This document shows, piece after piece, positions 61,021 through 64,000 of a stretch of 64,000 nt of DNA (position 1 is its first letter; the number at the start of each line of letters is the position of its first letter). The notes under the pieces were generated by a model. It made no database searches and had not been told where the DNA came from. It saw nothing but the letters and a program-made list of their open reading frames with translations. The DNA lies in NCBI RefSeq assembly GCF_020923435.1, contig NZ_CP087263.1, forward strand, positions 4,746,001-4,810,000. Reading direction: 5' to 3'. The position numbers and the translations under genes were made by a program. The stretch comes from Brevibacillus humidisoli. GTDB lineage: Bacteria > Bacillota > Bacilli > Brevibacillales > Brevibacillaceae.

Positions 61021-61681
61021 TCAACGTTTCACTTGTGCTTTCAGCTTGGCGAGCAACCTGGAGCCAGACATTTCCGACTCTCCTGCATTGATCCGGTACA
61101 CTTCCCCGTTTCCCGGCGTGTTGATCCCCTCCTTGGTCGTAAAAAACAATTCGATTCCCAGTTCTCGTCCGATGCTGATCACTTGATCGTTGTAGGCACC
61201 GAAAGGAAAAGCCAGCAGTTTGGGCTGCGGTCCCAGTTCTTGTTCCAGTCGTTTGTTCATAAAATCGAGATCGCTTTTAATGCGGGCACGATACTCGTCC
61301 ATCGTTTCCGTACGCTGTTTGCCCTCTAGAAACAAAGGCTGGGTCAGAGCTGGCATCGATTTGAAACCCTTCTTTTTTCAACAAGTGGAGATGTTCCCGG
61401 AACAGCCCAACGGTAACGGTGCTGGGGTTCCCTTTGGCCGGGCTCTCATCTGATACGATCTGATGGTAGATCAGGACCAGTGCTTTGTCCTGGTAGAAGA
61501 TCGGGCTAGTTGTTGCCTCTTCCCTTTGGCTCCATGCTCCCATGCCGACGCTGATCACGCATAAGATGATGAGGAACACGCTGATCATGAAATGAATCAT
61601 GCTTTTCCTGAACGTCTTGATCGTTCGATTCGCTTTTTTCCTCGCGGCCTGATCAGCAGAATCGTCTGAAGGAAAAAACAT
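61021..61681 (-). pseudogene. Polysaccharide deacetylase gene with internal deletion and frameshift
   Basis: The first frame (from ATG 61681) gives a membrane anchor (about residues 26-48) and the start of a deacetylase (ALVLIYHQIVSD, then TVTVGLFREHLHLLKKEGFQ). It then shifts frame, and the second frame (ending 61021) continues with the late part PALTQPLFLEGKQRTETMDE and LLAFPFGAYNDQVISIG. The middle, which holds the TFDDG and His-X3-His metal motifs in PgaB/NodB-type enzymes, is missing. It cannot be active. Confidence 0.78.
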
Positions 61682-61888
61682 TTGAGCCCCGCCTTATCTC
61701 TATATAGTTCGGTGATGCCCAAGCGCTTGGACTATTTATTTGATCCAGGCTGCCCTTTTTTGTGACAGAAAAGGGTAAAAAACTTTTTGATAGAAAACAA
61801 CCTGACTTGGAAAGACTCTAAGCATTTTCACCCCGGGGGCAGCTTATGCTATGATGAGAAAAGCAAGACCCCCCGAAGGAGGATTACG

Positions 61889-62200
61889 ATGGATGCTGAG
61901 GTAAAAGAGATCACTCCGGAAGAACTGCAGGAAAGAATCAACCGGGGCGACAAGCTGCAAATCATCGATGTGCGCGAACCGCATGAGTGGGAGGAAGGAC
62001 ATATCCCGCAAGCGACATTGATACCACTGGCGACACTGCCCGTGCGCCTAGAGGAGCTAGACAAGGAAACACCGATTGTGATGGTTTGCCGCAGCGGCGC
62101 CCGCAGTTGGAATGCGACGGCGTACGTGCAGCAGTTCGGTTATCAGGCGGAGAACATGGCGGGCGGGATGCTTGCCTGGAACGGCGAAGTCGAGAAGTAG
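61889..62200 (+). CDS. Single-domain rhodanese-like protein
   Basis: 103 residues. Active-site loop with Cys: VMVCRSGARSWNA; the preceding LQIIDVREPHEWEEGHIPQA is the standard rhodanese strand. It carries sulfane sulfur as a Cys persulfide in the cytosol. The ATG at 61889 has GAAGGAGG. It lies alone between a dead gene and a convergent VOC gene. The 61682-61888 gap shows no gene. Confidence 0.92.
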   Translation: MDAEVKEITPEELQERINRGDKLQIIDVREPHEWEEGHIPQATLIPLATLPVRLEELDKETPIVMVCRSGARSWNATAYVQQFGYQAENMAGGMLAWNGEVEK

Positions 62201-62210
62201 AGGGCGATAA

Positions 62211-62240
62211 GAAAAACCACCTTGGCATAGGTGGTTTTTC
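62211..62240. terminator. Bidirectional terminator
   Basis: GAAAAACCACC and GGTGGTTTTTC form an 11-bp stem with an 8-base loop between the rhodanese and VOC genes. Confidence 0.88.
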
Positions 62241-62274
62241 TCTATTTGGCGCAACCATACTCTTTCTATCACGC

Positions 62275-62697
62275 TTACTGCTGCTCTTGACTTACTGCAC
62301 TTTCATCCATATAGATCAATTCCCACAGGTGACCGTCGATATCCTGAAAGCCCCATTCATACATAAATCCATGGTCGACCGGATCTTTCGAAGGCGTTGC
62401 GCCAGCCGCCAGGGCCTTGTTCACGATCTCGTCCACCTGTTCCTTGCTTTCAGCAGACAAGGCTACCAACACTTCTGTGCTTTTGGTTGCATCGCAAATC
62501 TCTTTTTTGGTGAACGTTTGAAAAAACTCCTCAACCAGCAGCATGGCAAAGATATGATCACTGATGACCATGCATGCTGCCTTTTCATCGGTGAAGTGGG
62601 GGTTGAATTCGAACCCTACCTTGCTGAAGAAGTCCATCGTTCGATTCAGGTCTTTGACTGGCAGGTTGACGAAAATTTTTTCTGCTCTGGTTGCCAT
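62275..62697 (-). CDS. VOC-family (glyoxalase/dioxygenase fold) protein
   Basis: 140 residues. Start KIFVNLPVKDLNRTMDFFSK, later DPVDHGFMYEWGFQDIDGHL followed by WELIYMD, the typical VOC fold with candidate metal-binding residues His and Glu near the end. It resembles uncharacterised lactoylglutathione-lyase-like proteins. Substrate unknown. ATG 62697 with AGGTGATTTCAC upstream on the minus strand. Confidence 0.88.
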   Translation of the reverse strand: MATRAEKIFVNLPVKDLNRTMDFFSKVGFEFNPHFTDEKAACMVISDHIFAMLLVEEFFQTFTKKEICDATKSTEVLVALSAESKEQVDEIVNKALAAGATPSKDPVDHGFMYEWGFQDIDGHLWELIYMDESAVSQEQQ

Positions 62698-62919
62698 GTG
62701 AAATCACCTCGACATGATAATATCGTTATGTACGCATGTGTAGGACTTCCTACATTATAGCGTGACTGAGACATTGTGATTTCTTTTCGATTGCTGTTTT
62801 TGCCCGCCTGTTGTAAGGAATGATGTTTGATCAGCTCGAAACCGTCACAACCTTGACACAGAACAATCGGCTGGCTCACGATACAATCAACATGTAGAGA
62901 AGTATGAGGGGGTAAACAA

Positions 62920-63558
62920 ATGAGTGGAATCAACGATGGGCAGCAGCACGCCCCAAGTTTTTGGCAAAAATACAAAATGCTCCTGTTTGCCGCTGTGATG
63001 GTAATTGCACTGGCAGGTGTATTGATGTACAAGCTGGTCTGGTCCATAGAACCTATCCCGGTGTTAAAGCAGATGGACAACTTCACCTTGCAAAACATGA
63101 ACGGCGATACGTTCAACTTCGACGATACCGCGGGAAAAGTGCGGCTGGTCTCCTTTATCTTCACCAACTGCCCAGATGTTTGCCCGGCTACTACCCACTT
63201 GATGGCCCAACTGCAAGACGACTTGCAGAAAGAAGGGTTGTTCGGGAAAGAGGTGGTGTTTGTGACCGTTGCCTTTGATCACGAGCGAGACACGCCAGAG
63301 GCATTGCAAAAGTACGCGGAAGCGTTTGGGGCCGATACCAGCGGCTGGTACTTCGTTCGCGGCGGTCAGCAAGAGATCAAGCAGGTGGCGGACATGTTCG
63401 GCGTCTACATTCAGAAGAACAAGCAGGGTCTCTACGATCATTCCATGTATACGTTTTTGATCGACGGTGAGAGCAATCTGCGAAAACTGCACGGAATGGC
63501 CTCTGACTTGGATCTCGAAGAATTGAAGTTGGATATTAAACAACTCGTCGAAGAATAG
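62920..63558 (+). CDS. SCO1/SenC-family copper chaperone for cytochrome oxidase
   Basis: 212 residues. One N-terminal membrane helix (about 19-41) anchors a thioredoxin-fold domain outside the membrane. The copper site is Cys-X3-Cys in TNCPDVCPATTHLM plus a distal His in LYDHSMYTFLIDG. In Bacillus the homologue inserts copper into the CuA centre of cytochrome c oxidase. The ATG at 62920 follows TGAGGGGG. A terminator follows, so it is monocistronic. Confidence 0.93.
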   Translation: MSGINDGQQHAPSFWQKYKMLLFAAVMVIALAGVLMYKLVWSIEPIPVLKQMDNFTLQNMNGDTFNFDDTAGKVRLVSFIFTNCPDVCPATTHLMAQLQDDLQKEGLFGKEVVFVTVAFDHERDTPEALQKYAEAFGADTSGWYFVRGGQQEIKQVADMFGVYIQKNKQGLYDHSMYTFLIDGESNLRKLHGMASDLDLEELKLDIKQLVEE

Positions 63559-63577
63559 TCGTCATTTGATGAATAAC

Positions 63578-63622
63578 GCCGCCGTTTTCCCTTGGTCAGG
63601 ATGGGGGGAACTGCGGCTTTTT
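63578..63622 (+). terminator. Terminator after the SCO gene
   Basis: GCCGCCGTTTTCCC (63578-63591) pairs, with small mismatches, with GGGGGGAACTGCGGC (63603-63617), followed by TTTTT. The following 63623-63848 holds no gene I can support. Confidence 0.7.
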
Positions 63623-63848
63623 GGTTATCCTGAGTATGTTCGCATTCATCGGATTTCTGATTAACAAGTGACTCGTCCGATCGTGAAAACAGACGCGGAT
63701 GATGTTCGACTGCGGTCATTCGTTTTCTAACAGCGCGTTGTTCTTAATTTTTAGCGTTATCCTTTCTCTCTCCCCCAGTCGGTCTTGATGACTTCCCTCT
63801 CTGTTCCTGAGCGCAATGAATCCCTTTTTCCCAACCGGTTCGGCAAGT

Positions 63849-63877
63849 TTGGCAAGACAGGAGTGACCAGCTATAAT
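63849..63877 (+). promoter_or_regulatory. Promoter of the last (cut) gene
   Basis: TTGGCA (63849-63854), 17 bases, TATAAT (63872-63877), about 95 bases before the TTG start at 63971. Confidence 0.7.
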
Positions 63878-63970
63878 ACAATAAAGATAAGACAGGTGGA
63901 CGGCTGATATTTTTTGTGAAAGAGAAAAGAAGCTGAACGAACCTAGACGAACCAAGTAGGAGGAGTACGA

Positions 63971-64000
63971 TTGAGTGAAGTAAAAATATTTGCGCTGGGT
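63971..64000 (+). CDS. Start of a gene, probably ribonuclease J (cut by window edge)
   Basis: TTG 63971 follows AGGAGGAG and begins SEVKIFALG, which fits the start of the RNase J metallo-beta-lactamase domain (IFALGGVGEIGKN in that family). Only ten codons are visible, so the call is tentative. A consensus promoter lies upstream. Confidence 0.5.
   Translation, partial: MSEVKIFALG

Noticed and set aside
63716-63955. Minus-strand 79-codon frame near the right end
   Set aside because: It overlaps the consensus promoter of the RNase J-like gene and has no recognisable product.

Overview
The window looks like chromosome of an endospore-forming Bacillota, most probably a Brevibacillus-like member of the Paenibacillaceae. 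The evidence is a tricistronic GerA-type germinant receptor operon, an SLH-domain GH18 enzyme, consensus sigma-A promoters, strong AGGAGG ribosome binding sites with frequent GTG/TTG starts, a SAM-I riboswitch, cre and Fur boxes, and a fairly high GC content. No rRNA, tRNA or CRISPR array was seen. The left edge cuts a chemoreceptor gene. The right edge cuts a gene that starts like ribonuclease J.

Layout: 1-9.5 kb holds a chemoreceptor end, an RND efflux pump with its adaptor lipoprotein, the adjacent two-component system, and an exported protein built from 48-residue repeats. A near-identical 15-bp box precedes both the efflux genes and the repeat-protein gene. 9.5-11.7 kb holds copper control (copZ behind a CsoR-type operator and a structured leader, then csoR) and a TetR/membrane-protein pair. 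12.2-21.5 kb is a carboxylate catabolic locus: TRAP transporter, MocR-type regulator and a four-subunit 2-oxoacid/acetoin dehydrogenase complex behind a cre-like site. 21.7-25.9 kb is the ger operon with a probable small D subunit. 25.9-38.7 kb is mixed: BASS transporter, SDR, chemoreceptor, SLH-GH18 protein, ArsR-type regulator, ClpP, nitronate monooxygenase, LysR regulator with citrate synthase, and a Fur-controlled FhuF-like protein.

38.7-42.1 kb is an AT-rich, gene-poor island with IS remnants, a signal-peptide gene broken by an amber codon, a DUF4367-like exported protein and a decayed methyltransferase. A racemase-family gene and a MoxR/DUF58/DUF4129 operon follow.

The most interesting part is 46.7-57.9 kb. 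A BCCT transporter, a carboxymuconolactone-decarboxylase-like protein, a GntR regulator and a nine-gene run (luciferase-like flavin monooxygenase, PF06684 protein, alpha/beta hydrolase, two aldehyde dehydrogenases, FMN reductase, a RibB-like/riboflavin-kinase fusion, an unknown protein and a YciI protein) are tied together by three copies of an unusual repeat operator built on ATGGTAC. The gene content parallels known two-component flavin-monooxygenase ring-opening pathways for pyridine and trigonelline. It adds an apparently dedicated FMN-supply enzyme whose RibB half has lost canonical catalytic residues. I infer a CcpA-repressed, GntR-controlled pathway for a betaine-like or N-heterocyclic compound; the substrate is not proven.

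57.9-64 kb holds an AbrB-family membrane protein, metY under a SAM-I riboswitch, a deletion-inactivated polysaccharide deacetylase, a rhodanese, a VOC protein and a SCO-type copper chaperone. Two copies of a long palindromic intergenic element (about 11.75 and 34.0 kb) are also notable. One sits inside a duplicated terminator hairpin, which looks like a target-site duplication.
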